From Liolophura sinensis (taxonomy: Eukaryota > Mollusca > Polyplacophora > Chitonida > Chitonidae), in assembly GCF_032854445.1 (NCBI RefSeq), contig NC_088305.1, positions 31,523,645 to 31,587,644 of the forward strand: 64,000 nucleotides of DNA, read 5' to 3'. Shown in pieces: positions 1 through 13,100 of the stretch. How positions within the stretch are numbered: position 1 is the first letter of the stretch; every line of letters begins with the position of its first letter. A program made the position numbers and the translations under genes. The notes under the pieces are model-generated. The model was not told where the DNA came from. It worked only from the letters and a program-made list of their open reading frames with translations, and did not search any database.

Positions 1-157
1 CTCGAGGATAAGCTACACCCAAGGTTGAACAATGGGAGGCTTGAGGATAAGCTACACACAAGGTCCACGACAGTAGAATGGATTGTCTTCTGTGATGTTG
101 CAGCACATGTGTACTTCATATATGTTTTGTTAGCACGGATAATTGTGACATAATAAA
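1..157. repeat. Left copy of an ~820-bp direct duplication (cut by the window edge)
   Basis: These 157 bases recur, as far as I can see without a mismatch, at 820-976. They hold one and a half units of the 55-bp minisatellite followed by about 95 bp of non-repetitive sequence (protein-coding potential not evident). After base 157 the copies differ by a 4-base indel (an extra 'ggaa' in this copy) and then diverge. The array therefore probably continues to the left of the window. Confidence 0.85.
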
Positions 158-200
158 GGAAAGAACAAATGAGGTAAAAGAACAACAGTGAGGTAATAAA

Positions 201-236
201 TGATCACCCCCCCCCCCCCTCCCCTTGGGGTGATCA
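201..236. other. Perfect 10-bp stem-loop with a C-rich loop
   Basis: The sequence tgatcacccc at 201-210 is followed by its exact reverse complement ggggtgatca at 227-236, with a 16-base loop made almost only of C. A further tgatcacccc follows at 231-240, so the right arm can also pair as a 14-bp palindrome (ggggtgatcacccc). No role is evident. It could be a hairpin left by slippage in the 13-base C run. Confidence 0.5.
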
Positions 237-276
237 CCCCCCACTCACCCCTGGGGTAAAATAACTAGCTCATGTC

Positions 277-860
277 CTCAAGGTTGAACAATGGCAGGCT
301 CAAGGATAAGCTACACACAAGATAGCATGTCCTCAAGGTTGAACGATGGCAGGCTCAAGGATAAGCTACACACAACATAGCAGGTCTTCAAGGTTGAACG
401 ATGGCAGGCTCAAGGATAAGGTACACACAAGATAGCAGGTCTTCAAGGTTGAATAATGGGAGGCTCAAGGATAAACTACACACAAGATAGCATGTCCTCA
501 AGGTTGTGCAATGGGAGGCTCAAGGATAAGCTACACACAACATAGCACATCTTCAAGGTTGAACAATGGGAGGAGGCTCAAGGATAAGCTGCGTACAACA
601 TAGCACGTCTTCAAGGTTGAACAATGGGAGGCTTGAGGATAAGCTACACCCAAGGTTGAACAATGGGAGACTTGAGGTTAAGCTACACACAACATATCAC
701 GTCTTCAAAGTTGAACAATGGGAGGCTCAAGGATAAGCTACACCCAAGGTTGAACAATGGGAGGCTTGAGGTTAAGCTACACACAACATAGCACATCTCC
801 AAGGTTGAACAATGGGAGGCTCGAGGATAAGCTACACCCAAGGTTGAACAATGGGAGGCT
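277..860 (+). repeat. 55-bp minisatellite
   Basis: About 11 imperfect units built on 'aggttgaacaatgggaggc', 'tcaaggataagctacacac' and 'aagatagcatgtcctca'. Some units are shortened to about 39 bp by loss of the last segment. Short open frames of 60-80 codons on both strands here are only the repeat read through. No gene is supported. Confidence 0.9.
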
Positions 861-976
861 TGAGGATAAGCTACACACAAGGTCCACGACAGTAGAATGG
901 ATTGTCTTCTGTGATGTTGCAGCACATGTGTACTTCATATATGTTTTGTTAGCACGGATAATTGTGACATAATAAA
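820..976. repeat. Right copy of the ~820-bp direct duplication
   Basis: Matches positions 1-157 base for base over its whole length, including the unique tail that ends 'gtgacataataaa'. Such identity means a recent duplication, gene conversion, or an assembly artefact. Confidence 0.85.
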
Positions 977-2022
977 AGAACAAATGAGTTCACAGCTTTG
1001 ACCATCTTGATACAAGCAGAATTGAGAGTAACGAGTTTCCCATTAATGGAAGCAGGGAAATACAGAAACTTCCATCGGAAAATAACTAGGAATGTACCCA
1101 CCAGCACCACTAAATTGTGTCGCTCGCTGTTGGGCGCAGCCATAGATATTTTCAGGGAGAAGTTTCTGTATCTTCCTGTTATTGTCAGAACGAGGAATCC
1201 ACACAGTTCTTGTCTAAGTCCAGGAGTGAGCCCTTACATTCGTCTACCTCCTGTATTCTGGCAAATGTAAGATAAGCATCTTAATTCTGTATAGAAAGTG
1301 AGCATAATGAAATCGCCCAAAAGAAATAAATAACGTGCCAGGATGAAAGCTGATAAACTTGATGACTATTAATTCAATGGGCTAATGAATAAAACAAAAA
1401 GTGACAACATGCCTGGGTTCTAATCTGCCCCTCAAAAAATTATCATGTAACGCATCTTAATGTTTAATGTACCAAGTGCAGATACAATGTTGGTATTTTT
1501 TTCCATTTTTTTCTTTCTTCGATCTTTTTCACCACAGTCAGTTTCCAGAGAGAATGGACATTTTTGGGCTCCGCTTAGGACGGGGAAATTGGGTGGCAGG
1601 TTGCCGTGGTGATGAGCTAATCCTGGGCTGATAAGGCGGGCAGTCGCGGATGAAGCGACCAGAAGTCAAGCCGATTACTGACAGACCGGACAGGGCCAGG
1701 CCATTGATTGATTCGCCGGTGACTATCAATTGGCTGCCTGAACCCTCCAGCTGGCATGGAAGCGTGTCCACGAATCCACTGCTCCCCAACCGCTCCACAC
1801 CCCACCAGACATCCTACTAACTTTTATATCATCACCATACTTTATCTTATCACGTTTTTTTTTTTGGTTTTTTTTTTTTATGAAATCAGTGATTTGTTTG
1901 GGCATGGCCGGGCTACCTTATTTAGAAACATGTGCATGCTGGCTCACTTCTTGGCATCATATTGCCATTCTGGCTTTTGAAGCAAAAATGGGGAAAACTA
2001 TGGCTATATAATATATGTTGGC
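977..2022. other. Non-repetitive stretch, nothing recognised
   Basis: No gene, SINE or array was recognised. Positions about 1540-1800 are more GC-rich than the surroundings and give 60-86-codon frames on both strands, but these have no recognisable protein features. T-rich runs lie at about 1498-1515 and 1856-1880. Confidence 0.5.
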
Positions 2023-2275
2023 TAAATGGGGAAAACTGTGGCTTTCTGAGAAATGGGAAACACTCCAATGACAGCTTTCAAGGGAACAGAGAAAACTGTG
2101 GCTTTCTGAGAAATGGGAAATACTCCAATGACAGCTTTCAAGGGAACAGAGAAAACTGTGGCTTTCTGAGAAATGGGGCAAGCTGTGACAGTTGGGAAAT
2201 ACAAGGGAAAGTTAAATGAAGTCTTTCTGGGAAATGGGGAAAGCTTTGGCTTTCAGTGAATGGGAAAAACTTTGG
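2023..2275 (+). repeat. 60-bp minisatellite, about 4 units
   Basis: Two nearly identical 60-bp units ('ggctttctgagaaatggg' followed by 'cactccaatgacagctttc' and 'aagggaacagagaaaactgt') are flanked by partial and decayed units up to about 2275. The 95-codon frame across it is repeat read-through. Confidence 0.85.
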
Positions 2276-2985
2276 CTTTCATTGACACAACTCTTACATA
2301 TAATACATTAGTTACACATGTAAATCTAAGATAGTTTTGTCATCCTGGTGCTGAACTGTCTGGGGTGTGTTGTTTCCTCCAATGTAAGTGATCCTGTGGC
2401 AAACACAGGGATTTGAACCTTGACCACAAAAACTGACATGTAGTGACTATCACGCAGCCAAATTCTAGCCGGTACACATCACCCACATTTCTCAGCCTGC
2501 ATATAATAATAACATGGCCATTTGTATCACACTGCAAATACTCATCGCCGAATTATCTTTCTGATAAAAACTGAGCCTCAGACAATAACTATCTGGTTAG
2601 CAGTTGACAGGGTACTGATGTTTTCCATAAATCTGCAAGTATTATTTATCATCAGCTTGAATATCTGTTAATTCATCTGGCAGAATGTGATGGACAGTGA
2701 CAGTGTAGTGTGATCAGCCGATGAAAATGTGGGCAAACAACTACAACAGTGGGTCCTTCATGGATCCAGACATGATGACATGACAAATTCACAGTATTTC
2801 ATTTAATTGTTCAGAGTACGTAGTTATTTGTACAATGCGAGGAACTTTCGGGTGCTTAGTTATTCTGGCAGCAATTTAATGGGAAGTTCACTGTACTACT
2901 GGTATTTCATTTATGATACATATTAAAGTGTTAGATTTCCGATGCTGTGGTCTGAGTTAAAATTTAATTCATTTATATATCTGAT
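2276..2985. other. Non-repetitive stretch, nothing recognised
   Basis: No open frame with protein character and no recognised repeat. The sequence is AT-rich. Confidence 0.4.
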
Positions 2986-3226
2986 TCATTTATTTGATTG
3001 GTTTTTTAGGCCGCACTCAAGAATATTTCACTTAAACGTCGGCGGCCAGCATTAAGGTGGGAGGAAACTGAGCACTGAGAGCCCAAGAGAAACTCACGAC
3101 AATCAGCAACTTGCTGGCAGACCTTCTCACATATGGCCAGAGAGAAAGACAGCATGAGCTGAACTTCAACTCACAGCGATTGCATTGGTGAAAGACTCCT
3201 GGGACATTGCATCATGCTGTAGCTAG
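2986..3226 (-). mobile_element. SINE family A, diverged near-full-length copy, minus orientation
   Basis: Read on the minus strand it has a decayed tRNA-like head (B-box-like region near 3165-3180), the body seen on the plus strand as 'ggtgggaggaaactgag' and 'tcagcaacttgctggcagacc', and a tail joining 'gaatatttcactta' to 'atttatttgattggt'. It is recognised by alignment to the intact copy at 18321-18578. Many substitutions indicate an old insertion. It is joined on its head side to the unknown repeat at 3245-3466. Confidence 0.85.
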
Positions 3227-3244
3227 GGGCACGTGCTGTATTAT

Positions 3245-3466
3245 TATAGCGGAAACTAATCATCGACAAAGTGAAAGTTACAAATCTGTGTGGCTTCTAG
3301 AAACACGACCGACCATTTTTATCTCTCTCTTTGACAGATTTCCTGCCTTTACATAGCTTTATTACCTCTGTTATTTATTAGTCTTATTTATTATTTATTC
3401 CCCGTCATGCAGTCTGAAAGGTGATTTAAAACTGCAAATGTCAAAATAGTGAGGGACTCTCACTAT
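3245..3466. repeat. Unknown dispersed repeat, copy 1
   Basis: Matches 49051-49352 over its whole length. Shared blocks are 'taatcatcgacaaagtgaaagt', 'gcttctagaaacacgaccgacc', 'gctttattacctctgtt', 'gtcatgcagtctgaaaggtg' (each read in pieces) and the end 'gagggactctcactat'. Copy 2 has about 75 extra bases in the middle. Both copies lie next to a SINE A in the same relative orientation. No coding potential is seen, and the family is not one I can name. Confidence 0.8.
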
Positions 3467-4499
3467 ATGACATACACCTGGAGGCCTCCCCTACCCAGGG
3501 GAAACCCCACTATCATCAGGTTGCTTCATTAGATTGTTTCTTATTTATAATTAAGCCATGTAAATGCAATTACGAGTTTCTATTTTGACATACATGAAAT
3601 GCACACCTTACAGGTGTATGCCATGTGGTGTGAGACAGTGCAAACGGCCACATGAGCGTCACTGACTGCTTTATTATTGTCACTAAGGCCCCCACTGAGG
3701 GGTTCTCCCTTTGTATGGCGGGGGGAGGGGGGGGAGTGCACCTTGTGATTTAAATGCATAGAACTGAAGTATATATATGCACTACTAAGGTAATGTATAG
3801 TCTGTGAAATGGTAGTCACTGGAGGACATACATTTTGTACAATAGCTAGAGGATATTGGAACATGGATAACAAGGGAATGGAGAAATACTCAAAACTCTA
3901 CATTTCTGGGGTTGCTCATGATTCTTTCCAGCAAGTCACCGCAATCCAATGTTCCAAAATTCAATGAACTCAAGAATTTGCTGAAACCTTTATGGAGTGC
4001 CTTAGGGCAAAGTTTATCAGGGCTCTTTCTATCTCAATTCATCATTACACTAACTCCAAATCAATATACCTGAGTGGTCACTGCCGTCAGGGCTGACCAG
4101 GGCTAAGTGGCTATGGTCAAGACTGACCAGTGCTAAGTGCATGGTCTGACCATTTGTAACCCATTACCCCAGCTTACACCTTTTCATCAACCATGACAAA
4201 TGTATACATGGGCTTTTTACAGACCAGATCTCATATGCTTTTATCTTATTTTGGATCTCTTTGCTCGTCGGTCTGTCAGCTAGGCTCCGTCTGCAGGATT
4301 ACACACAGTCTAACAAATGTCACATCACTAGAATCCATCGCTATAATCCTTTTCATAAAATGTGCTGCACACAACATTATCACTTACATCAGACATTCTG
4401 GCTTAGGGCTGAGGAGAAACCAGCAATAATCTCCTCCAGTTGTCAAAATGTCTGCAGGACCATATCTGGAGCCATTTTAGTGCCGGAAAATGTTTCGCA
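3467..4499. other. Non-repetitive stretch with weak short repeats
   Basis: At about 4080-4150 there are two rough copies of a 'gaccagggctaagtg' motif. A G-rich run lies at about 3718-3736. The 97-codon minus-strand frame at 3580-3873 and the plus frames at 4193-4533 have no recognised features and I do not call them genes. Confidence 0.4.
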
Positions 4500-4715
4500 A
4501 GGCAGACCCAAACGGATGAGTGCCCAAACCTGACCAAACTGATACGTGCCCAAACAGGTCAGGTTTGGGCTGACCCAAACATTGGGTGCCCAAACGGTTC
4601 AGGTCTGGACTAACCCAAACAGATAGGTGCCCAAACAGGTCAGGTTTGGACTAACCCAAACAGATGGGTGCCTAAATGTGTCAGGTTTGGGCTGACCCAA
4701 ACGGATGGTGCGCAG
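4500..4715 (+). repeat. 41-bp minisatellite, about 5 units
   Basis: The unit is roughly 'ctaacccaaacagataggtg' plus 'cccaaacaggtcaggtttgga'. Units contain the inverted words 'cccaaac' and 'gtttggg', so each can fold on itself. Units are diverged, with a partial unit at each end. Confidence 0.85.
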
Positions 4716-5261
4716 AAACGGGTCAGCCTTGAGATGACGAAAACTGATAGGTGTGCAAACTAGCCAAGCTGTATTAAAACTAACACCTGTCCTGCAAGAA
4801 TTTGATCCTGTAACGTATGTCACTGATTAAGGGTTGGCTGGCTAGGGTAAGAACAATGCTTCACTTGACAGTTGAGCCAGTGACCACCCAATGAGATACA
4901 TGTAATAATAACACTCTTTATTAGCTGTGTTAAAGAGTTTGTGGGTGCAGCTCAAAACTTGCTGGTGTTCCTAGAAGATGTTGGTTTTCTTGCATATGTA
5001 CACAAATACTCACACAATATCTAGTTACATCCAGGATTCGAATTTTAGAAATAATAGCTATGCACTTTTGAAAATGAAACTGCTCACACTGCAAAATATT
5101 GCCAATATTTCATTTACTTGGATAGCTTAATTTTTGCATTTACAGAAAAATATCTGATGCCCGATACTTACCTGCATGTTTGCACATGTTGTTTCAAACC
5201 AAGCATATAGGCAGCACAAAGATATCAGCTGCGCGTACATTCGGTGGGGTAGTACCTAATC
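4716..5261. other. Non-repetitive AT-rich stretch, nothing recognised
   Basis: No gene or known repeat was found between the two 41-bp arrays. Confidence 0.4.
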
Positions 5262-5389
5262 GTATGTCGGCACTAGCATGACTTGGGCTGGCCTGGTACC
5301 ATGTATGTTGACACTGGCATGACTAGGGCTGGCCTGGTACCATGTATGTCGGCACTGGCATGACTAGGGCTGGCCTGGTACCATATATG
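5262..5389 (+). repeat. 41-bp minisatellite, 3 units
   Basis: Three units of 'gtatgtcggcactggcatga' plus 'ctagggctggcctggtaccat'. The unit length equals that of the array at 4500 but the sequence is unrelated by eye. Confidence 0.85.
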
Positions 5390-5528
5390 CCTTTATGATT
5401 TGAAATAATTAAGGCAACAATAAATACCAAAGAATGGAAGAAATTAAAACAACAGAGCCTACAAGTTAAATTGAATTGTTTTTGTAAAATAAGAACATTT
5501 AATACATACATGTAAATAAACTAAAGAA

Positions 5529-6694
5529 ACCCTCAATCCAGTTATGCATGTACTCAACAGAAAGCACCTGTAGCTCTACAGCTGCCATGATATACCCTCG
5601 ATCCAGTTATGCATGTACTCAACAGAAAGCACCTGCAGTTCTACAGCTGCCATGATATACCCTCGATCCAGTTATGCATGTACTCAACAGAAAGCACCTG
5701 TAGTTCTACAGCAGCCATGATATACCCTCGATCCAGACATGCATGTACTCAACAGAAAGCACCTGTAGTTTTACAGCAGCCATGATATACCCTCGATCCA
5801 GTTATGCATGTACTCAACAGAAAGCACCTGCAGTTCTACAGCTGCCATGATATACCCTCGATCCAGTTATGCATGCATTCAACAGAAAGCACCTGTAGCT
5901 CTACAGCTGCCATGATATACCCTCGATCCAGTTATGCATGTATTCAACGGAAAGCACCTGTAGCTCTACAGCTGCCATGATATACCCTCGGTCCAGTTAT
6001 GCATGTACTCAACAGAAAGCACCTGCAGTTCTACAGCTGCCATGATATACCCTCGATCCAGTTATGCATGTACTCAACAGAAAGCACCTGCAGTTCTACA
6101 GCTGCCATGATATGCAATTGATCCAGTTATGCATGTATTCAACAGAAAGCACCTGTAGTTCTACAGCTGCCATGATATACCCTCGATCCAGTTATGCATG
6201 TACTCAACAGAAAGCACCTGCAGTTCTACAGCTGCCATGATATACCCTCGATCCAGTTATGCATGTACTCAACAGAAAGCACCTGCAGTTCTACAGCTGC
6301 CATGATATGCAATCGATCCAGTTATGCATGCATTCAACAGAAAGCACCTGTAGCTCTACAGCTGCCATGATATACCCTTGATCCAGTTATGTATGTACTC
6401 AACAGAAAGCACCTGTAGTTCTACAGCAGCCATGATATACCCTCGATCCAGTTACGCGTATACTCAACAGAAAGCACCTGTAGTCCTACAGCAGCCATGA
6501 TATACCTTCGATCCAGGCATGCATGTACTCAACAGAAAGCACCTGCAGTTCTACAGCAGCCATGATATACCCTCGATCCAGGTATGCATGTACTCAACAG
6601 AAAACACCTGTAGTTCTACAGCAGCCATGATATACCCTCGATCCAGGCATGCATGTACTCAACAGAAAGCCCCTGCAGTTCTACAGCAGCCATG
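5529..6694 (+). repeat. 65-bp minisatellite, about 18 units
   Basis: The unit joins 'cctcgatccagttatgcatg', 'tactcaacagaaagcacctg' and 'tagttctacagctgccatga' followed by 'tatac'. Units differ at few sites (cagctg/cagcag, ctgtag/ctgcag, tatacc/tatgca). The variant 'tatgcaatcgatcc' appears twice (about 6110 and 6305), about three units apart, which suggests block duplication. Stop codons interrupt every frame. Confidence 0.95.
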
Positions 6695-7110
6695 GTAAAT
6701 GGAGGGATATACATGTACCTGTAACTGTATAATTCCTATTTTATCTGTAATACCTGATTCAGTCAATCAACACAAGTCCAAAAGCAGACAAAACGTCCCC
6801 ACCCACGTTGATTCCCAAAATAGGGAGACATCTGATTACAGAGGCTAGAGCTAAATAAATATATCATGGGGGAGTCAATAAGATGCCTAAAATAGTCCGT
6901 CCCTTACATACGCGAGATACATGTAGACGAGAAAGAAGAGGTAAATGAAGGGAAGGCCAATAATACAGGAATTGAAAACTTAGATACCACAATAAGATAC
7001 AAGATGTTTAAAGGTCAAATGTGTATAATACAAAATTGTAACATTCTCCACATGTACAGAGATTTTTACAATATCAGCTACAGACTAAGCCTTATGATGT
7101 GAACTACTAG
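6695..7110. other. Non-repetitive spacer between two large arrays
   Basis: About 415 bp, AT-rich, with no recognised feature. Confidence 0.4.
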
Positions 7111-10100
7111 TACATGTACTGCATTCCCCCAAAAATCTGGTGTGGAAAATGCCCATTACATTTAAGGGTTGATTGCTGGTCAGTACACTGCATTCCCCTT
7201 AAAGTCTGCTGTGAAAAATGCCCATTATATTTAAGGGTTGACTGCTGGTCCATACACTGCATTCCCCCTAAACTCTGGGATAAAAAATGCTCATTACATT
7301 TAAGGGTTGACTGCTGGTCCACACACTGCATTCCCCTTAAAGTCTGGTGTGGAAAATGCCCATTACATTTAAGGGTTGATTGCTGGTTCACACACTGCAT
7401 TCCCCTTAAAGTCTGGTGTGAAAAATGCCCATTAAATTTAAGGAATGACTGCTGGTCCACACACTGCATTCCCCTTGAAGTCCGCTAGCAAAAATGTAAT
7501 GCTAAAATGCCCATTACATTCAAAGGCTGACTGCTGGACCTTTGCACTACACTGCATTCCCCCTAAAATCTGGCGTGAAAATTCCCATTACATTTAAGGG
7601 TTGACTGCTGGTCCACACACTGCATTCCTCTTAAAGTCTGGTGTGGAAAATGCCCATTACATTTAAGGGTTGACTGCAGGTCAGTACACTGCATTCCCCT
7701 TAGAGTCTGGTGGGAAAAATGCCCATTACATTTAAGGGTTGCCTTCTGGTCTATACACTTCAATCCCACTAAAGTCTGGTGTGAAAAATGCCCATTACAT
7801 TTAAAGGTTGACTGCTGGTCCACACACTGCATTCCCCTTGAAGTCTAGTGTGAAAAAATACCTAATTACATTTAACGGTTGACTGCTGGTCCATACACTG
7901 CATTCCCCTTAAAAGTCTGTTGTGGAAAATGCCCATTACATTTAACGGTTGACTGCTGGTCTACACACTTCCATTCCTCTTAGATTCTGGTGTAAAAAAT
8001 GCCCATTACAGTTAAAGGTTGACTGCTGGTTCACACACTGCATTCCCCCTAAAGTCTAGTGTGAAAAATGCCCATTACATTTAAGGGTTGACTGCTGGTC
8101 CACACACTGCATTCCCCTTAAAGACTGGTGTGAAAAATGCCCATTACATTTAAAGGTTGACTGCTGGTCCACACACTGCATTCCCCCTAAAGTCTGGTGT
8201 GAAAAATGCACATTACATTTAACAGTTGACTGCTGGTCCACACATTGCATTTCCCTTAAAGTCTGGTGTGAAAAATGCCCATTACATTTAGGGGTTGATA
8301 GCTGGTCCACACACTGCATTCCCCCTAACAACTGGTGTGAAAAATACCCATTACATTTAAGGGTTGACTGCTGGTCCACACACTGAATTCCCCTTAAAGT
8401 CTGGTGTGACGAATGCCGACAACATTAAAGCGTTGACTGCTGGTCCACACACTGCATTCCCCTTAAAGTCTGGTGTAAAAAATGCCCATTACATTTAAGG
8501 GTTGACAGCTGGTCCACACACTGCATTCCCTCTAAAGCCTGGTGTGAAAAATACCCATTACATTTAAGGGTTGACTGCTGGTCCACACACTGCATTCCCC
8601 CTAAAATCTGGTGTGAAAAATACCCACTACATTTAAGGGTTGACTGCTGGTGCATGCACTGCATTCCCCCTAAACTCTGGTGTGAAAAATAGCCATTACA
8701 TTTAAGGGTTGGCTGCTGGTCCACACACTGAATTCCCCCTAAAGTCTGGTGTGACGAATGCCCACAACATTAAAGCGTTGACTGCTGGTCCACACACTGC
8801 ATTCCACTTAAAGTCTGGTGTAGAAAATATGCCCATTACATTTAAGGGTTGACAGCTGGTCCACACACTGCATTCCCTTTAAAGCCTGGTGTGAAAAATA
8901 CCCATTACATTTAAGGGTTGACTGCTGGTCCACACACTGCATTCCCCCTAATCTCTGGTGTGAAAAATGCCCACTACATTTAAGGGTTGACTGCTGGTGC
9001 ATGCACTGCATTCCCTCTAATCTGTGGTGTGAAAAATGCCCACTACATTTAAGGGTTGACTGCTGGTCCACACACTGCATTCCCCCTAAAGACTGGTGTG
9101 AAAAAAGCCCATTACCTTTAAAGGTTGACTGCTGGTGCATGCACTGCATTCCCCTTGAAGTCTGCTGGGAAAAATGCCCATTACATTTAAGGGTTGACTG
9201 CCGGTCCATACACTGCATTCCCCTTAAGGTCTGGTGTGAAAAATGCCCATTACATTTAAGGGTTGACTGCTGGTCCATACACTGCATTACCCTTAAAGCC
9301 TGGTGTGAAAAATACCCATTACATTTAGGGGTTGACAGCTGGTCCACGCACTGCATTCCCCCTAAACTCTGGTGTGAAAAATGCCCATCACATTTAAGGG
9401 TTGACTGCTGGTCCACACACTGAATTCCCCCTAAAGTCTGGTGTGAAGAATGCCCACAACATTAAAGCGTTGACTGCTGGTCCACACACTGCATTCCCCT
9501 AAAGTCTGGTGTAAAAAATGCCCATTACATTTAAGGATTGACAGCTGGTTCATACAATGCATTCCCCCTAAAGTCTGGTGTGGGAAATGCCTATTACATT
9601 TAAGGGTTGACTGCAGGTCCATACACTGCATTCCCCCTAAAGTCTGGTGTGAAAAATGCCCATTACATTTAAGGGTTGACTGCAGGTCCACACACTGCAT
9701 TCCCCCTAAAGACTGGTGTGAAAAAAGCCCATTACCTTTAAAGGTTGACTGCTGGTGCATGCACTGCATTCCCCTTGAAGTCTGCTGGGAAAAATGCCCA
9801 TTACATTTAAGGGTTGACTGCCGGTCCATACACTGCATTCCCCTTAAAGTCTGCTGTGAAAAATGCCCATTACATTTTAAGGGTTGACTGCTGGTCCATA
9901 CACTGCATTCCCTTTGAAGTCTGCTGGGAAAAAGGCCCATTACTTTTAAGGGTTGACTGCTGGTCCATACACTGCATTCCCCTTAAAGTCTGGTGTGAAA
10001 AATGCCCATTACATTTTAACGGTTGACTGATGGTCCACACACTGCATTCCCATTGAAGTCTGCTGGGAAAAATGCCCATTACTTTTAAGGGTTCACTGCT

Positions 10101-13100
10101 GGTCCATAAACTGCATTCCCCTTAAAGTCTGGTGTGAAAAACGCCCATTACATTTAAGGGTTGACAGCTGGTCTACACACTGCATTCCCCTTAAAGTCTG
10201 GTGTGAAAAATGCCCATTACATTTAAGGGTTGACTGCTGGTCCATACACTGCATTACCCTTAAAGTCTGGTGTGAAGAATGCCCACAACATTAAAGCGTT
10301 GACTGCTGGTCCACACACTGCATTCCCCCTAAAGTCTGGTGTAAAAAATGCCCATTACATTTAAGGATTGACAGCTGGTTCATACAATGCATTCCCCTTA
10401 AAGTCTGGTGTGGGAAATGCCTATTACATTTAAGGGTTGACTGCAGGTCCATACACTGCATTCCCCCTAAAGTCTGGTGTGAAAAATGCCCAATACATTT
10501 AAGGGTTGACTGCTGGTCCATGCACTGCATTCCCGCTAAAGTCGTGTGTGAAAATTGTCCATTACATTTAAGGGCTGACTGCTGGTCCACACACTGCATT
10601 CCCCCTAAAGTCTGGTGTGAAAAATGCCCATTACATTTAAGGGTTGACTGCTGGTACACACACTGCATCCCCCCTAAAATCTGCTGGGAAAAATGCCCAC
10701 TACTTAGAATGGTTGACTGCTGGTCCACACAATGCATTCCCCCTAATCTCTGGTGTGAAAAATGCCCATTACGTTTAAGGGTTGACTGCTGGTACACACA
10801 CTGCATTCCCCCTAAAGTCTAGTGTAAAAATGCCCATTACATTCAAGGGTTGACTGCTGGTCCACACATTGCATTCCCCTTAAAGCCTGGTATGAAAAAT
10901 GCCCATCACATTTAAGGGTTGACAGTTGCTCCATACACTGCATTCCCCTTAAAGTCTGGTGTAAAAATGCTCATTACGTTTAAGGGTTGACTGCTGGTCC
11001 ACATACTGTATTCCCCCTAAGATCTAGTGTGAAAATGCCCATTACATTTCAAGGTTGACTGCTGGTCCACACAATGCATTCCTTTTAAAGTCTAGTGTAA
11101 AAAATGCCCATTACATTTAAGGGTTGACAGCTGGTCCATACACTGCATTCCCCTTAAAGCCTGGTGTGAAAAATGCCTATTACATTTAAGGGTTGACTGC
11201 TGGTCCATATACTGCATTCCCCCTAAAGTCTGGTGTAAAAAATGCCCATTACATTTAAAGGTTGACTGCTGGTCCACACATTGCATTCCCCCTAAACTCT
11301 GGTGTGAAAAATGCCCATTACATTTAAGGGTTGACTGCTGGTCCATACATTGCATTCCCGCTAAACTCTGGTGTGAAAAATGCCCATTACATTTAAGGGT
11401 TGACTGCTGGTCCACACACTGCATTCCCCCTAAAATCTAGTGTGAAAAATGCTCATTACATTTAAGGGTTGACTGCAGGTCCATACACTGCATTCCCCTT
11501 AGAGTCTGGTGGCAAAAATGCCCATTACATTTAAGGGTTGACTTCTGGTCTACACACTGCATTCCCCCTAAAGTCTGGTGTGAAAAATGCCCATTACATT
11601 TAAAGGTTGACTGCTGGTCCACACACTGCATTCCCCCTAAAGTCTAGTGTGAAAAAATACCTAATTACATTTAACGGTTGACTGCTGGTCCATACACTGC
11701 ATTCCCCTTAAAAGTCTGTTGTGGAAAATGCCCATTACATTTAAGGGTTGACTGCTGGTCTACACACTTCCATTCCTCTTAGATTCTGGTGTAAAAAATG
11801 CCCATTACATTTAAGGGTTGACTGCTGGTCCACACACTGCATTCTCTCTAAAATCTAGTGTGAAAAATGCCCATTACATTTAAGGGTTGCCTGCTGGTCC
11901 ACACACTGCATTCCCCTTAAAGCCTGGTGTGAAAAATGCCCATTTCATTTAAGGGTTGACTGCTGGTACACACACTGCATTCCACCTAAACTCTAGTGTG
12001 AAAAATGCCCATTATATTTAAGGGTTGACTACTGGTCCACACACTGCATTCCCCCTAAAGTCTGGTGTAAAAAATGCCCATTACATTTAAGGGTTGACTG
12101 CTGGTCCATACACTGCATTCCATTTAAAGCCTGGTGTGAAAAATGCCCATTACATTTAAGGGTTGACTGCTGGTCCATACATTGCATTCCCCCTAAAGTC
12201 TGGTGTGAAAAATGCCCATTACATTTAAGGGTTGACTGCAGGTCCATACATCGCATTCCCCCTAAACTCTGGTGTGGAAAATGCCCATTACATTTAAGGG
12301 TTGATTGCAGGTCCATACACTGCATTCCCCCTAAACTCTGGTGTGAAAAATGCCCATCACATTTAAGGGTCGACTGCTGGTCTATACACTGCATTCCCCC
12401 TAAAGTCTTGTGTGAAAAATGCCCATTACATTTAAGGGTTGATTGCTGGTCTTACATTGCATTCCCCCTAAACTCTGGTGTGGAAAATGCCCATTACATT
12501 TAACAGTTGACAGCTGGTCCATACACTGCATTCCCCCTAAAGTCTGGTGTGAAAAATGCCCATTACATTTAAGGGTTGACTGCTGGTCCATACACTGCAT
12601 TCCCCTTGAAGTCAGCTGGGAAAAATGCCCATTACATTTAAGGGTCGACTGCTGGTCCATACACTGCATTCCCCTTAAAGTCTGGTGTGAAGAATGCCCA
12701 TTACATTTAAGGGTTGATTGCTGATCCACACACTGCATTCCCCCTAAAGTCTGGTGTGGAAAAATGCCTATTACATTTAAGGGCTGATTGCTGGTCCATA
12801 CACTGCATTCCCCTTGAAGTCTGCTGGGAAAAATGCCCATTACATTTAAGGGTTGATTGCTGATCAGCACACTGCATTCCCCCTAAGGTCTGGTGTGGAA
12901 AAATGCCTATTACATTTAAGGGCTGACTGCTGGTCCATACACTGCATTCCCCTTGAAGTCTGCTGGGAAAAATGCCCATTACATTTAAGGGTTGACTGCT
13001 GGTGCATGCATTGCATTCCCCTTGATGTCTGCTGGGGAAAATGCCCATCACATTTAAGGGTTGATTGCAGGTCCATACACTGCATTCCCCCTAAACTCTG

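Noticed and set aside
5529-6694. Regular repeats that could suggest a CRISPR array
   Set aside because: Units are contiguous 65-bp tandem copies with no unique spacers, and there are no cas-like genes. The same holds for the 69-bp and 61-bp arrays.
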